Shown one piece after another: positions 63,691 through 64,000 of a stretch of DNA of 64,000 nt; position 1 is the stretch's first letter; each line of letters begins with the position of its first letter. Position numbers and translations under genes: made by a program. The notes beneath the pieces were generated by a model. The model ran no database searches and was not told the origin of the DNA. It saw only the letters and a program-made list of their open reading frames with translations. The DNA is taken from assembly GCA_013289695.1 (NCBI GenBank), contig JABCZK010000017.1, forward strand, positions 23,036 through 87,035, written 5' to 3'. Source of the DNA: Acidobacteriota bacterium. GTDB taxonomy: Bacteria > Acidobacteriota > Terriglobia > Acidiferrales > UBA7541.

Positions 63691-63813
63691 CGGCATGTCC
63701 TAGAGGAGTGTGGGCGGTACAAGCGGCGCGTTAGGATAAAGCATTCCTGCTAACGTTTCTCAGAGCAGTTAATGAATCGCTAGAGCAACGATCCGGACGA
63801 GCTAAGGACTCAA

Positions 63814-64000
63814 ATGCCTTTGAGTGGAACAAGACCACGAAAGCGACTCACGCGCGAGGAGAGCAGAGCACAAACTCGTGCCACATTGATCGCCGTAGGG
63901 CGCAGGCACTTTCTGCGCTACGGGCTTGGCGGCGCTGTGGCGGAGAAGATCGCGGAGGACGCTGGGTATTCCCGGGGCGCTCTGTATTCCAACTTCGACG
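63814..64000 (+). CDS. TetR/AcrR-family regulator (N-terminal part, runs off the window)
   Basis: The frame from ATG 63814 (AAGGA upstream) is open to the edge, 62 codons. RLTREESRAQTRATLIAVGR, RHFLRYGLGGAVAEKIAEDA and GYSRGALYSNFD form the TetR HTH. It probably controls the aldo/keto reductase before it or a gene beyond the window. Confidence 0.85.
   Translation, partial: MPLSGTRPRKRLTREESRAQTRATLIAVGRRHFLRYGLGGAVAEKIAEDAGYSRGALYSNFD

Noticed and set aside
1..64000. CRISPR array, rRNA, complete insertion sequence or prophage
   Set aside because: No regular short repeats with spacers, no rRNA-like sequence, and no transposase or integrase was recognised on either strand.

Overview
The window is GC-rich, densely coded chromosomal DNA, most likely from an Acidobacteriota (Terriglobia-type) genome. 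The evidence is a PadR regulator overlapping a duplicated-orphan (ADOP) FtsX-type permease, a 1247-residue TonB-dependent receptor with an N-terminal carboxypeptidase-regulatory-like domain, further secreted proteins carrying that domain, and hairpin-rich intergenic repeats. This assignment rests on gene-family habits and is an inference. No complete mobile element, rRNA or CRISPR array was seen. The one intact tRNA is tRNA-Pro(GGG).

Layout. 1-3175: ADOP permease/PadR pair, then a CPBP membrane protease divergent from an ArsR-type regulator. 3331-10367: a PilZ/coiled-coil giant, a TPR protein, a small membrane protein, queD and a DinG-type helicase. 10464-14531: a protein-tyrosine-phosphatase-like protein with an altered active-site loop, a DUF1990 protein, der, a MerR regulator, tRNA-Pro and surE. 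14595-17149: an arsenic operon arsR-arsM-arsC-aquaporin. 17332-20703: a CocE/NonD hydrolase and purU. 20842-27046: a choline/betaine-type cluster (choline-monooxygenase-like Rieske enzyme, TetR, FAD oxidoreductase, betaine-homocysteine methyltransferase-like enzyme, APC permease). 27097-30851: zwf, gnd and ubiE/menG. 30896-34395: an ABC importer with a fused double permease and an unusual ATPase.

34491-52963 is a myo-inositol catabolic island. It holds mmsA/iolA, iolB, iolD, an APC permease, a LacI regulator, a Gfo/Idh oxidoreductase, a scyllo-inosose-aminotransferase-like DegT enzyme, a transaldolase-family protein, an iolG-like dehydrogenase, an iolE-like dehydratase, a zinc alcohol dehydrogenase and a TonB receptor. 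The kinase IolC and the aldolase IolJ are not visible, and a transaldolase-family enzyme stands in the cluster instead. This is the best candidate for an undescribed pathway variant in the window.

53443-64000 is an accessory end. It has an MFS exporter, the 3' part of a tRNA-Pro (probable attachment-site scar), an XRE regulator on a palindromic, probably leaderless promoter coupled to a broken nucleotidyltransferase, and an enoyl-CoA hydratase relative. It also has an ECF42-type sigma factor with three YCII/DGPF proteins, a Tat-exported esterase and three promoter-like sites of the form TGTCGA-N17-CG(A/T)(C/T)TA. It ends with an aldo/keto reductase whose catalytic Tyr position is His, followed by the start of a TetR gene.
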